From NCBI RefSeq assembly GCF_030282845.1, contig NZ_JASTWE010000019.1, positions 1 through 64,000 of the forward strand: DNA of 64,000 nt. The letters are read 5' to 3'. The notes beneath the pieces were generated by a model. That model was not told the DNA's origin. It did no database searches and saw only the letters and a program-made list of their open reading frames with translations. Of this stretch, positions 16,812 through 25,315 are shown piece after piece. How positions within the stretch are numbered: position 1 is the first letter of the stretch; each line of letters starts with the position of its first letter. Position numbers and translations under genes: made by a program. Origin of the DNA: Pseudodesulfovibrio pelocollis. GTDB taxonomy: Bacteria; Desulfobacterota; Desulfovibrionia; Desulfovibrionales; Desulfovibrionaceae.

Positions 16812-18503
16812 TCAGCCCGCCGGGGCCAGACGGGCGGCCAGCAGGCCTGAGCGGTCGGCTGCGGCCAGGGCACGGGCAAAGGCGCGCTCCTGCCCCTGCG
16901 ACTTGGCCAGCCTTTGGGCCATGGCCAATTCCTCCAGGCCGGGTTCGACCCGGTATGAGCGCAGGTTGGCCAGCGCCAGATCCAGGGTCAGCCGCCAGTC
17001 GTCGCGCTCCCGCAGGGTCAGCGAAGAAAGCAATCCCACCCGCAGCTGCGAATATCCGGGCAGGGGCCTGAGCATGGTATCGAGCAGACGCATGATGGGC
17101 GGGTCCTCGGGCCGGTCGTTCAGTACGGCCAGCAGGCACTCGCTGGCCGAGGCGGGCAGGTGCGTGGCCGGGTCAAAGGCGAACCCGGACCGGATCACCG
17201 CCCCCCGGCGGGCCGCATTCCTGGCCCAGAGGATGCGCAGATCGTCCGGCGAGCCGGGCGGGCCGGGGTTTTTGATCCCGGTGTTGCGGATGTGGCGATA
17301 CCAGAAGGACTTGGCCGCGTCGAAACGGCCCAGGCGCAGGGCGGCCATGGACCCGGTCAGGTTCGCCTCGGCCGAATCCTCCCACAGCCCGGCGGCCAGC
17401 AGACTGTCCACCGTCGTGGCCAGGGGGGCGGTCATCCCGGCCATGGCCTGCACGCGCATGGCCGCGCAGACCATCTCGGGCGACACGGTCAGATCAATGG
17501 CCCCGGCGCCCCCGGCCAGCCGCGCCAGAACCTCCCGGGCCGATCCCCCGAACATGCCCGCTTCCCACATAGTGGCCACGGTCAGGGCCAGCCAGATATC
17601 GGCCTCGCGCCCCCTGGCCCGGAGGTCCGTGGCGTCGCGCCCGTATTCCAGGATGCGTTGCGCCCGATGCCGGACCGTGTGCTCGGCCAGCACCCGCGCA
17701 CGACCTGCCTGGCCCATGGCCTGGGTCAGCCTGGGGTTCTTCAGGTACAGGCCGAGCTTTTCCACAAGCTCCACCCCGTCGGCATAGGTGTCGAACTCGC
17801 GGCCCGGCTCGAACAGCGATGCCTGCTCCTCGCCCAGGTCCTGGCCCAGCACCAGACAGCCGCAGGACGCGCCCTCGAAGAGGCGGAAATTTACCTCGTC
17901 CAGAATCGATTCGTTGGGTACGATCCGCGCGTCGCGGTAGAGATCGAGCATGGCCCCGAAGGAGAGCCCCTCGGTCACGGTCAGTACATGCCCGGCGCAC
18001 GACCGCTCAAGCAGCCGTACCATCCATGTCCTGCCCGGCCGGGCGGCGCTCTGGCGGCCCACAAAGGCCACGTCGCGCGTGCGCTGCCCGTGGGCTGGAC
18101 TCGGCGAGGACAATCCGAAGGTGGGCAGCCAGCGCACATCGGCCGCGCCCCGCCCGGCAAGCGCCGGAATGGCCGCCCGCTGCGAGGAGCAGGTCAGGTC
18201 GAAAAGGCGCGCATAGGGCGCATGCCAATACCCGTTGAGGTGCGGGTCCATGCACCAGAGCATGGCCGGGCAGGCGAGCGAATCCAGCCCCGCTAGCAGG
18301 CATCGCCGCCCCAGGGACTCGATCTGCACGACGAGGTCCGGCACAAAGCCGCGCCCCTCCCGCGCCCGGGCCAGGGCCTCGCCCAGGTCCAGCACCGCTC
18401 CGCCGGAACCGGCGAGGCGCAGCACATCGCATCCCAGTTTATCGAAGGCAGTGGCAAGCAACTGGGGCCCGTCGATCAGGCACACGTTCTTGATTTCACC
18501 CAT
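16812..18503 (-). CDS. CgeB-like glycosyltransferase with C-terminal extension
   Basis: A 563-residue protein (ATG 18503, MGEIKNVCLI). The first ~320 residues resemble CgeB/spore-maturation-type GT-B transferases: WCMDPHLNGYW, VRWLPTFG, RDVAFVGRQSA, FRLFEGASCGCLVLG and LEHxE-like AEHTVRHRAQRILE. The remaining ~230 residues are helical and may form TPR-like repeats, as in large surface glycosyltransferases of this group. Donor and acceptor are unknown. A longer start at 18539 is possible but lacks better support. It could modify flagellin or cell-surface glycans. Confidence 0.68.
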   Translation of the reverse strand: MGEIKNVCLIDGPQLLATAFDKLGCDVLRLAGSGGAVLDLGEALARAREGRGFVPDLVVQIESLGRRCLLAGLDSLACPAMLWCMDPHLNGYWHAPYARLFDLTCSSQRAAIPALAGRGAADVRWLPTFGLSSPSPAHGQRTRDVAFVGRQSAARPGRTWMVRLLERSCAGHVLTVTEGLSFGAMLDLYRDARIVPNESILDEVNFRLFEGASCGCLVLGQDLGEEQASLFEPGREFDTYADGVELVEKLGLYLKNPRLTQAMGQAGRARVLAEHTVRHRAQRILEYGRDATDLRARGREADIWLALTVATMWEAGMFGGSAREVLARLAGGAGAIDLTVSPEMVCAAMRVQAMAGMTAPLATTVDSLLAAGLWEDSAEANLTGSMAALRLGRFDAAKSFWYRHIRNTGIKNPGPPGSPDDLRILWARNAARRGAVIRSGFAFDPATHLPASASECLLAVLNDRPEDPPIMRLLDTMLRPLPGYSQLRVGLLSSLTLRERDDWRLTLDLALANLRSYRVEPGLEELAMAQRLAKSQGQERAFARALAAADRSGLLAARLAPAG

Positions 18504-18889
18504 GCCTCGGACATAACCTGATTTCCCCCTGGTTGTCATGGGGTAACCCCCTCGCCATGCTGCCTTTTTTCACACCATGCCTCAGCTGCGACACGCATGG
18601 CCGCAGAAGCAACCTTCCGATATGACAGGGAGTTTCTTTGGCCGCAAATGCGCGGCCCAGGCCTAAGCCTAACGCGCGTCACTGCCGATAAGAGGGGTAA
18701 CCCGAGCGCTCAGGCCCGGCCCCGGCCCCGGGAAATGTATCCGGGACACGACCCGGGACAGGGCCGAAGGCAGCGAGGAGAGCCGTCTGCATGGACGCGG
18801 ACCAGGGTGCCGCAACGGACGGGGGGGAGACTGGGGGGATGGGCCGAAAGGTCCGTCCCCCACACCTTCAACGACCCAGGGAGGGGTTG
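18504..18889. other. Intergenic region upstream of the FlgM-like gene
   Basis: About 385 bp between divergent genes. It contains a sigma-28-like promoter (18664-18691), several short GC-rich hairpins such as CCCGGG repeats near 18735-18765, and no convincing additional gene. Confidence 0.5.
18664..18691 (+). promoter_or_regulatory. Sigma-28 (FliA)-like promoter
   Basis: The -10 element GCCGATAA at 18684-18691 matches the enterobacterial FliA consensus exactly. TAAG lies 16 bases upstream (consensus TAAA, 15 bases). It points at the FlgM-like gene 200 bp downstream. Confidence 0.55.
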
Positions 18890-19144
18890 ATGAAGAGGCA
18901 GGAATCAGGTCGCGACAGTGCGGCCGAAATAGAAACCGAACGCGTCCTCAGCGATTTCGATGCAGCCAGAGGGGAGCGCCCGGACCGCGCCCGCCTCGGC
19001 CGCGACCGCTTCGACCACGAGGAGGAGGCAGAGCGCGCCCGCAAGATCGCCCGGCTCAAGTCCCTGGTGCGCTCCGGCCAATACCGGGCAGACATCAAGG
19101 ACATCGCCAAGCTGCTCACCTCGGCCATGGACCCGACCCCATAA
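18890..19144 (+). CDS. FlgM-like anti-sigma-28 factor (tentative)
   Basis: An 84-residue charged protein with a strong GGGAGGGG ribosome binding site just upstream of the ATG at 18890. Its C-terminal part (RKIARLKSLVRSGQYRADIK then DIAKLL) resembles the FlgM sigma-binding segment, in which a short helix, SGxY and IAxxLL occur in the same order. FlgM binds FliA and holds late flagellar transcription until the hook is complete. The N-terminal half is acidic/basic mixed and probably disordered, as in FlgM. The sigma-28-like promoter upstream supports the assignment, but the match is short. Confidence 0.5.
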   Translation: MKRQESGRDSAAEIETERVLSDFDAARGERPDRARLGRDRFDHEEEAERARKIARLKSLVRSGQYRADIKDIAKLLTSAMDPTP

Positions 19145-19288
19145 GGAACCCCGCAGGGGCCACTCATGGGTGCCGGGCATCACGCATCCCGACCTTCGCC
19201 ATCCTGGCTGTCCAGTCACAATATCCAGAAATATTGGATGATCTCCTCTGGCTGACCCCTTGGGGCCGCCTCGGGCAACGGGGTCGCG

Positions 19289-19594
19289 TCAGCCCTTGCG
19301 GCCGGGCCGACCAGTGGCCCCGCCCGGGTCCAGGACTATCTCCACCGCCATCTCAGTGGCCGCGGCATCAAGAAAGGCGCGCATCTCGCGGCGCAGGTGC
19401 GGGCTGTAGCGCAGTTGCAGAATCCCGGTGAAGCGGTTGGTCACGGTGAATACCCCGAGGTTGTCGTGGGCTTCGAGCAGGAAGCGGAACAGCCCGATCT
19501 TGGACGGCTCCAAGCGCACATAGGTCCGCGCCGAGTGCAGGGGTGGCGGCGGACAGGCCCGCTTGCGTGGTTTTCGTCTGGACGTGTTCTTCAT
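19289..19594 (-). CDS. DUF4911 domain-containing protein
   Basis: A 101-residue protein with a basic N-terminus and the DUF4911-type core TYVRLEPSKIGLFRFLLEAHD followed by LGVFTVTNR. Function is unknown; similar short proteins occur in sulfate reducers. AGGACC precedes the ATG at 19594. It lies downstream of the DRTGG-protein gene on the same strand, but a terminator at 19651-19675 separates them. Confidence 0.6.
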   Translation of the reverse strand: MKNTSRRKPRKRACPPPPLHSARTYVRLEPSKIGLFRFLLEAHDNLGVFTVTNRFTGILQLRYSPHLRREMRAFLDAAATEMAVEIVLDPGGATGRPGRKG

Positions 19595-19645
19595 GGTTTG
19601 GTCCTAGCCCGAGTCCGGTCGGTTGGCAACAGGCGGGCCGACAGT

Positions 19646-19675
19646 GGAAGAAAAAGGCCCCGAAGACGGGGCCTT
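19646..19675 (-). terminator. Rho-independent terminator of the DRTGG-protein gene
   Basis: Read on the minus strand, AAAGGCCCC and GGGGCCTTT pair around GTCTTC and are followed by TTTTTCTTCC. It lies just past the stop at 19700. Confidence 0.8.
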
Positions 19676-19699
19676 TGGCTTTGATGGGATTGGCCGAGC

Positions 19700-20764
19700 C
19701 TACTTCAGCCCCAGCTCCTTCTTGATGTGCTGGAAGTCGAGGTGGCTGGCCACCAGTTCGGCTCCCTGCTTGATCTTGATGGCGTCGCGCAGCTTGTGGC
19801 GGGAGAGGATGTCGTCCATCTTCTTGGCCACGGTGAAGGTGTCCTCGCGGACCATGATGATGGGCGTCTCCAGCACCTCGGAGCGGGTCAGGATGATGTC
19901 GTTGGGGTAGAGGTTGCCGGTGAGCACCAGGCAGGGGCAGTCGCCTTCGAGCGCCACCAGCTGGACATCCGAGCGGTCACCGCCCACGATGATGGCCGAG
20001 TTCTTCTTCTTGCGGAAGTGGGTCATGAAGTTCTCCACCTGCATGGTGCCGATGAGGAAGGTCTCCACCACGCGCTCGGCCTTGTTGTGGGCCGAGATGA
20101 TCTTGCCGCCCAGCCGGTCGGCCAGATCGGCCACCTTGATGGCCCCCATGAGCGGGTCGTGGGGGATGACCCCGAGAATCTTGATGCCCTTGGCCTCCAG
20201 GGCCGGGCCGAGCAATTGGTCCACCTCGTCCATGAAGTGGGGCGGGATGTCGTTGAGGATGACGCCTGCCAGCTGATCGCCCAGGTGCTCCTTCATGACC
20301 ATGAGGTAGTCGTATTTCAGTTCCTTCTGGAAGCGGTCGATGATGATCGCCTTGATGCCCAGCTGCCTGATGACCGAGAGGGCGTCGGTGTTGCAGTATC
20401 TGCCGGAGTACATGGAGCCCGAGCCCGCCACCAGGGTGACATCCCTGGACGCGGACAGGGTCTTGTAGCTCTCCACGATCTTGTCCAGCAGCCCTTCCAT
20501 GTTGTTGGAGAACGCCTTGACCTTGAAATCCTGGGTGACCACCACGGGGGAAACCAGCTCCGGGTCCTCGTGAATGCCGAGCACGTCCTGGACAAAGACG
20601 GCGTCCTCGTCCCCGAGCTTGCCGTCCACCTCCATGGGCATGGCGCCGACGGGCTTCATGTAGCCCACGTTGAAGCCGTCCTTCTGGAGCTTGAGGCCCA
20701 GGCCCATGATGATCATGTTCTTGCCCGAATACCCGGTGGTCGAACCGATGTAGAGACCTGCCAT
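19700..20764 (-). CDS. Phosphotransacetylase-like DRTGG/AAA_26 domain protein
   Basis: A 354-residue protein. The N-terminal ~210 residues form a dethiobiotin-synthetase/cobyric-acid-like P-loop fold (GLYIGSTTGYSGKNMIIMGLG; LVAGSGSMYSGRYCNTDALS). The following part resembles the DRTGG domain found in the N-terminal half of long phosphate acetyltransferases. No catalytic Pta domain follows. The start at 20764 (MAGLYIGST) has GGGAGGAAA upstream. It lies 76 bp downstream of the ADP-forming acyl-CoA synthetase gene and is probably in its operon, suggesting a regulatory role in acetyl-CoA/acetate metabolism (inference). Confidence 0.75.
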   Translation of the reverse strand: MAGLYIGSTTGYSGKNMIIMGLGLKLQKDGFNVGYMKPVGAMPMEVDGKLGDEDAVFVQDVLGIHEDPELVSPVVVTQDFKVKAFSNNMEGLLDKIVESYKTLSASRDVTLVAGSGSMYSGRYCNTDALSVIRQLGIKAIIIDRFQKELKYDYLMVMKEHLGDQLAGVILNDIPPHFMDEVDQLLGPALEAKGIKILGVIPHDPLMGAIKVADLADRLGGKIISAHNKAERVVETFLIGTMQVENFMTHFRKKKNSAIIVGGDRSDVQLVALEGDCPCLVLTGNLYPNDIILTRSEVLETPIIMVREDTFTVAKKMDDILSRHKLRDAIKIKQGAELVASHLDFQHIKKELGLK

Positions 20765-20840
20765 GCCGAATTTCCTCCCTGGTTGTGAAGCGAGCGCGCG
20801 GCCTGGGCTCACGGCTCGTCTTGATGACATTGCGAAATAA

Positions 20841-22943
20841 TCAGCCGATGGTCAAGCGCAGGTCTGAAACAAGGGCGCCTTCGGCGTTGACCAGCACCGG
20901 GCTGAGCACGGCCTCCTGAATGGAGGGAAAGTCGTTTGCCAGCTGCGACATGGACAAGAGGATGTCCTCGATGGCCGTCAGGTTGACCGGCTCCTCGCCC
21001 CGCGCCCCGCGCAGGAGCGGAAAGGAGCGGATTTCGCGCACGATGTCCTGGGCATCCTGGAGCGTGAGGGGGGCCAGCCGGTGGCTGACGTCGCCGAGCA
21101 TCTCGGAGAGCGGCCCGGCCAGACAGAACGAGAGCAGCGGCCCGAACTGCGGGTCCTGGGTGAAGCGCACCTCCACCTCGCGCGCCTTGATCGGCCCCAT
21201 GGTCTGGACCATGCAGCCAGCGATGTAGGCGTCGGGGCGCTTGCGCTGGCAGCGGCTGGTGATGGCCAGCCAGGCGTCGCGCACGTCGCGCGGGGTGTGC
21301 AGGTCGATGGCCACGCCGCCCACATCGGCCCGGCTCTGGATATGGGGCGAGACGATCTTGAGCGCCACGGGATAGCCGAGCTTCTTGGCCGCGCGCACGG
21401 CCTGCTCGCTGGTGCGCACCAGCCGCGTCTCGGGCACGGGCAGCTCATAGGCCGCGGCCACGGTCATGGCGTCGGTAAAGGGCAGCTCGCTTAAGCCCAG
21501 CTTGCGCGCCTTGTCGATGACGTGTTCGGCCTTGCCCTTGTCGCGGCGAAAACAGACCTCCACCGGATGGGGCCGGTTGAGCCAACGGTGGTGGGCGAGT
21601 ATGGCCGCGATGGCGCGGATGGCCGGCTCGGGATAGGCGTAGCAGGGCACGCCCGCGGCCATGAGCATGTCGCGGCCCGGGCCGATGCGCTCGTGGCCCA
21701 TGAAGCAGGCGAACACGGGCTTGTCGCAGGTCTTGGCCGTGTCGATGATGGCCTGGGCCGTGGCCTTGATCTCGGCCGAGGCCGTGGGCGTGAGCAGCGT
21801 CAGGATGGCGTGGGTGGTCTCGTCGGCAGCCACGGCATCCAGCGTGGCCCGGTAGCGGTCCGCCTTTGCGTCGCCAATGATGTCGATGGGGTTGTAGATG
21901 GAGGCAAAGGGCGGCAGCGCCAGGGTCAGGGCCTCAAGGCACTGCTGGCCGGGACGGGCCAGGGAGAGTCCGGCCCCTTCGCAGGCATCGGCGGCCAGGA
22001 TGCCCGGGCCGCCGGAGTTGGTGATCACGGTCAGGTTCGGCCCCTTGGGCAGGGGCTGCTCGGCAAAGGCCCGGGCCAGATCGAAGAGCGCCTCCAGGTC
22101 GTGCACCTCGATGATGCCCGCCTGCCTGAATGCGGCGGTGGACGCATCAAGGGACCCGGCCATGGAGCCGGTGTGGCTCGATGTGGCCCGCGCGCCCGAA
22201 GGGGTGGTACCCGCCTTGATCATGATCACCGGCTTGGTGCCGGTCACGGCGCGGGCCTTGCGCAGGAATTTTTCGCCGTCGTCCACGCTCTCGAGGTAGC
22301 CGATGATGACCCTGGTGTCCGGGTCGTCGCCCAGGGCTTCGAGCACATCCGCCTCGGACAGGGCGGCCTTGTTGCCCAGGCTGACGAATTTGGAGAAGCC
22401 GAAGCCCTCGCCGTCGGCCCAGTCGAGGATTGCCGAGCACAGCGCCCCGGACTGGGAGAAGAAGCCGACCGAGCCCTTGGCGGGCATGGCCTGGGCGATG
22501 GTGGCGTTGAGGCCGCAGGCTGTGTTGATGAGCCCCAGCGAGTTGGGGCCGAGCAGGGTCATGTTGCGGCGCCGCGCCAGCTCGGCCATCTCCATTTCAA
22601 GCTCGAAGCCGTCGCGGCCCGTCTCGCGGAATCCGGCGGTGATGACGCACACGGAGCGGACGTTGGCTTTGGCCAGCTCGGCCAGGGTGGCCAGCACCTG
22701 CTTGCGCGGCAGGAGCACCACGGCCAGATCCGGCGCATGGGGCAGCTGGTCTATGGCGGTGTAGACCGGGAGCCCGAGGATTTCACCCCCGGCGGGATTG
22801 ACGGGAAACAATTTCCCCCTGTACCCTGCGCCCACCAGATTGGCGAGCACCACATGGCCGAGCTTGCCCGGATTGCGCGAGGCACCGATGACGGCCACGG
22901 AGTCGGGATTGAACAGGGTGGAGAGGCTGGCGTGTGACTGCAT
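20841..22943 (-). CDS. ADP-forming acetate/acyl-CoA synthetase
   Basis: A 700-residue fused alpha-beta enzyme that interconverts acetyl-CoA + ADP + Pi and acetate + ATP + CoA. N-terminal CoA-binding domain (VAVIGASRNPGKLGHVVLAN), succinyl-CoA-synthetase-like domains with the catalytic His in SSHTGSMAG (His257), and a C-terminal ATP-grasp domain (GYPVALKIVSPHIQSRADVG) are all present and full length. In a sulfate reducer it can conserve energy during acetate formation. The ATG at 22943 lies just 18 bp from the divergent rnc start; an upstream start would overlap rnc. Its promoter must therefore lie within rnc. Confidence 0.88.
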   Translation of the reverse strand: MQSHASLSTLFNPDSVAVIGASRNPGKLGHVVLANLVGAGYRGKLFPVNPAGGEILGLPVYTAIDQLPHAPDLAVVLLPRKQVLATLAELAKANVRSVCVITAGFRETGRDGFELEMEMAELARRRNMTLLGPNSLGLINTACGLNATIAQAMPAKGSVGFFSQSGALCSAILDWADGEGFGFSKFVSLGNKAALSEADVLEALGDDPDTRVIIGYLESVDDGEKFLRKARAVTGTKPVIMIKAGTTPSGARATSSHTGSMAGSLDASTAAFRQAGIIEVHDLEALFDLARAFAEQPLPKGPNLTVITNSGGPGILAADACEGAGLSLARPGQQCLEALTLALPPFASIYNPIDIIGDAKADRYRATLDAVAADETTHAILTLLTPTASAEIKATAQAIIDTAKTCDKPVFACFMGHERIGPGRDMLMAAGVPCYAYPEPAIRAIAAILAHHRWLNRPHPVEVCFRRDKGKAEHVIDKARKLGLSELPFTDAMTVAAAYELPVPETRLVRTSEQAVRAAKKLGYPVALKIVSPHIQSRADVGGVAIDLHTPRDVRDAWLAITSRCQRKRPDAYIAGCMVQTMGPIKAREVEVRFTQDPQFGPLLSFCLAGPLSEMLGDVSHRLAPLTLQDAQDIVREIRSFPLLRGARGEEPVNLTAIEDILLSMSQLANDFPSIQEAVLSPVLVNAEGALVSDLRLTIG

Positions 22944-22961
22944 ATACCACGGAGAGGTTGA

Positions 22962-23672
22962 ATGGACATCGGCGACCTGCAGCAATGTATCCATCATAGG
23001 TTTGGGCAAGTCAAGCTTGTGCGGGCCGCGCTGACCCACAGCTCCTATGCCAACGAGCAGGAGGGGGACGGCGACAACGAGCGGCTGGAGTTCCTGGGCG
23101 ATGCCGTGCTTGAGCTGTGCGTCTCCGAGGAGGGCTATCGCCGCTTTCCCGACGCCCCCGAGGGGCAGCTGACCCGCATCCGTTCGCAAATGGTCAAGGA
23201 GAAGAGCCTGGCCGCCATTGCCAGGGAGCTTGGGCTGGATCGGCACATCCTGCTGGGCAAGGGCGAGGAGCTGCAGGGCGGGCGCGACCGCGACGCCCTG
23301 CTGGCCGACGCCTTCGAGGCCCTCATGGGCGCGGTGTTTCTGGACGGCGGATTCGAGGCGGCCCGGCAAACCATCCTGCACATCTTCGAGCACCGGTGGC
23401 CCCGGCCCGAGATGCTGCCCGAGACCAAGGACTACAAGAGCCGGTTGCAGGAGGTGGCCCAGGAGCGGTTTCGCGATCGTCCTGTCTACGTGCTGGCCGG
23501 GAACAGCGGCCCTGAGCACGAGAAGATTTTCATGGTCGATGCCACCCTGCCCACGGGCGAGATATTTCGCGGCATCAGCACCAGCGTCAAGCGGGCGGAG
23601 CAGGAGGCGGCCCGGCTCGCCCTCGACGCCCTCGAACCCGACGAGAACCACACCCCCACTGAAGAGCGGTAG
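22962..23672 (+). CDS. rnc: Ribonuclease III
   Basis: A 236-residue double-strand-specific endoribonuclease that processes rRNA and structured mRNAs. The RNase III signature NERLEFLGDAVLE (residues 39-51) and the second acidic site in DAFEALMGAVFLD are intact, followed by a C-terminal dsRNA-binding domain (KDYKSRLQEVAQ ... RAEQEAARLALDAL). The ATG at 22962 has GGAGAGG four bases upstream. It is divergent from the acyl-CoA synthetase gene and convergent with flagellin. Confidence 0.95.
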   Translation: MDIGDLQQCIHHRFGQVKLVRAALTHSSYANEQEGDGDNERLEFLGDAVLELCVSEEGYRRFPDAPEGQLTRIRSQMVKEKSLAAIARELGLDRHILLGKGEELQGGRDRDALLADAFEALMGAVFLDGGFEAARQTILHIFEHRWPRPEMLPETKDYKSRLQEVAQERFRDRPVYVLAGNSGPEHEKIFMVDATLPTGEIFRGISTSVKRAEQEAARLALDALEPDENHTPTEER

Positions 23673-23730
23673 CCGACGCGGCGGGCGCAGGTCCTGCCTT
23701 TGGGCCGGACGCGCGCAGACGACCGGCGAC

Positions 23731-23767
23731 CGGAACCCGGCGGCCAGGGGCCGCCGGGCCGGTTCCG
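23731..23767. terminator. Large GC-rich hairpin between rnc and flagellin
   Basis: CCCGGCGGCC (23736-23745) pairs with GGCCGCCGGG (23749-23758), extended by CGGAA/TTCCG outside. It lies between convergent genes and probably ends transcription in both directions, although no long U tract follows. Confidence 0.6.
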
Positions 23768-23801
23768 ATCGTCTTCAGTCGCGTCAGCCGACCCGGTGCG
23801 G

Positions 23802-24734
23802 CTAGCCGCCGATGAGCTGCATGGCCATCCTCGGCAGGGAGTTGGCCTGCGCCAGCATGGCGACAGCGGACTGGGTCATGATCTGGTTGCGCACGAACTC
23901 CGTCATCTCCTGGGCGACATCCACGTCGGAGATGCGGGATTCTGCGGCTTGCAGGTTCTCGGCCTGGATTTCCAGGTTGGTGATGGTGTTTTCCAGCCGG
24001 TTCTGCATGGAGCCGAGGTTGGCGCGGATCTTGTCCTTGGAGATGATCGCGTCGTTGATGGCTGCCATGGCCGCCTGGGCCAGGGCCTGGGTGGAGATGG
24101 CCCTGCCCGCGACCTGTTCTTCCCAGGTGAGTCCTACGCCTTCCCTCAGGGCGGCATTGTGGCCGAGGCCCAGGGCCGAGGCCGTGGACCCCTGGATGGC
24201 TACATAGTAGTAGTCCTCGGAGCTGTCGTTGCCTGTGCCGAAGTGGATCTTCAGCGGGCCGGTGGGCGAGAGCCCGGTGCCGTCGTGGTCAACACCCGGG
24301 TTGCCCGAGAGGTTGCCGTTGAGCAGGTAAATTCCGTTGAAGTCGGTGGCCATGGCGATACGGCTGATTTCCGAAGACATGGCCTGGTACTCGGAGTCGA
24401 TGATCAGGCGCTGGTCGGAGTTGTACGTACCGGTGGACGCCTGCATGGCCAGCTCTTTCATGCGGATGAGTTTCTCATCAATGACCTGCAATGCGCCGTC
24501 GGCCGTCTGGATGAGCGAAATCGCGTCGGCAGCGTTGCGGATGCCCTGGTGCAGAGAGCTGATTTCCGAGCGCATGAGTTCGCGAATCGCCAGCCCGGCC
24601 GCATCATCGGCAGCCGTGCCGACACGCAGACCGGATGACAAACGCCGGGTCGAGACACCAAGGCGGCCGTAGTGGTCCGTCAGGTTCCTCTGGGCGTTCA
24701 TCGCCATCAGGTTGTGGTTGATAACTAAAGACAT
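23802..24734 (-). CDS. fliC: Flagellin
   Basis: A 310-residue filament protein. The conserved N-terminal D0/D1 helices (MSLVINHNLMAMNAQRNL, then RLSSGLRVGTAADDAAGLAI) and C-terminal D0/D1 helices (NLEIQAENLQAAESRISDVD and TQSAVAMLAQANSLP) flank a short central variable region of about 90 residues, so the filament surface domain is small. AAGGAGG precedes the ATG. A sigma-54 promoter lies 47 bp upstream. It is exported by the flagellar type III system, hence no signal peptide. It sits next to the hook operon and near several glycosyltransferases. Confidence 0.95.
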   Translation of the reverse strand: MSLVINHNLMAMNAQRNLTDHYGRLGVSTRRLSSGLRVGTAADDAAGLAIRELMRSEISSLHQGIRNAADAISLIQTADGALQVIDEKLIRMKELAMQASTGTYNSDQRLIIDSEYQAMSSEISRIAMATDFNGIYLLNGNLSGNPGVDHDGTGLSPTGPLKIHFGTGNDSSEDYYYVAIQGSTASALGLGHNAALREGVGLTWEEQVAGRAISTQALAQAAMAAINDAIISKDKIRANLGSMQNRLENTITNLEIQAENLQAAESRISDVDVAQEMTEFVRNQIMTQSAVAMLAQANSLPRMAMQLIGG

Positions 24735-24780
24735 CAGAACCCTCCTTGTTCAAACTTCAAATCCATTTGCGCTGTCTTAA

Positions 24781-24796
24781 GCACTATGTGTGCCAA
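24781..24796 (-). promoter_or_regulatory. Sigma-54 promoter of flagellin
   Basis: On the minus strand TTGGCACACATAGTGC has GG at -24 and GC at -12 with the required 12-base offset. The predicted transcript leader is about 35 nt. Confidence 0.75.
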
Positions 24797-25199
24797 ATAA
24801 AGTTTGTTAAGGAATATTAATATATTAACATTCTAAATAATGTCTAGACAGACATTTTTTGCCTAAGGGGAAATCGCCGGGAGCCCTTGGCTCGTCAAGG
24901 GATTGCCGCCATGGGGCAGCAAAAAAAGCTCTGTTGGCGCGGCCGTTGGGCGATGGTTCGGCCCGGCCAATGTCTGGGTGAGGGCGAGGCCAGGGACCTG
25001 GAGCGAGCCGCAGGGGGTGGCTGGCTGGTCTGGCGTGGTGATCGCGGCCCCGTGATCGCCCCGTGATCGGGTGGTGCAGGGGGTGGCGATTTGATGGCGG
25101 ACAGGGAGGCCAGGGCGTCGCGGGCTCGGAGTCCGGCTGAAGGGGGGGCCGGGCTGGGCCGCGCCTGCCGGTGGGGCTTGCGGGCGGCAGAACCGGATC

Positions 25200-25226
25200 G
25201 GCCCGGCAGGATGTTCCTGCCGGGCC
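25200..25226 (-). terminator. Hairpin downstream of flgE
   Basis: A perfect 12-bp stem (GGCCCGGCAGGA at 25200-25211 with its complement at 25215-25226) around TGT, about 90 bp after the flgE stop. No U tract, so termination is only likely. Confidence 0.5.
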
Positions 25227-25315
25227 GGTCGGTGCGGTGCTCCACGCGGGTCAGACGCGGAGCGGTCTTGGAGAAGGCGTCCTCGCGCTGTGGGCGGGAC
25301 GTCTTGGGTACGTTT

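Larger units (their letters stand above)
24735..25315. other. Intergenic region flagellin / flgE
   Basis: About 580 bp. The first ~150 bp upstream of flagellin are AT-rich and hold its sigma-54 promoter. The rest is very GC-rich, contains a 12-bp palindrome that probably ends the flgE transcript (25200-25226), and encodes no convincing protein. Confidence 0.6.

Noticed and set aside
15691-17139. A long minus-strand frame across the phoH/PilZ region
   Set aside because: It runs through the phoH upstream region and PilZ gene in antisense and has no credible start or domain.
24895-25245. A 116-codon minus-strand frame in the flagellin/flgE spacer
   Set aside because: Pro/Arg/Ser-rich, no ribosome binding site, and the area carries a hairpin after flgE instead.
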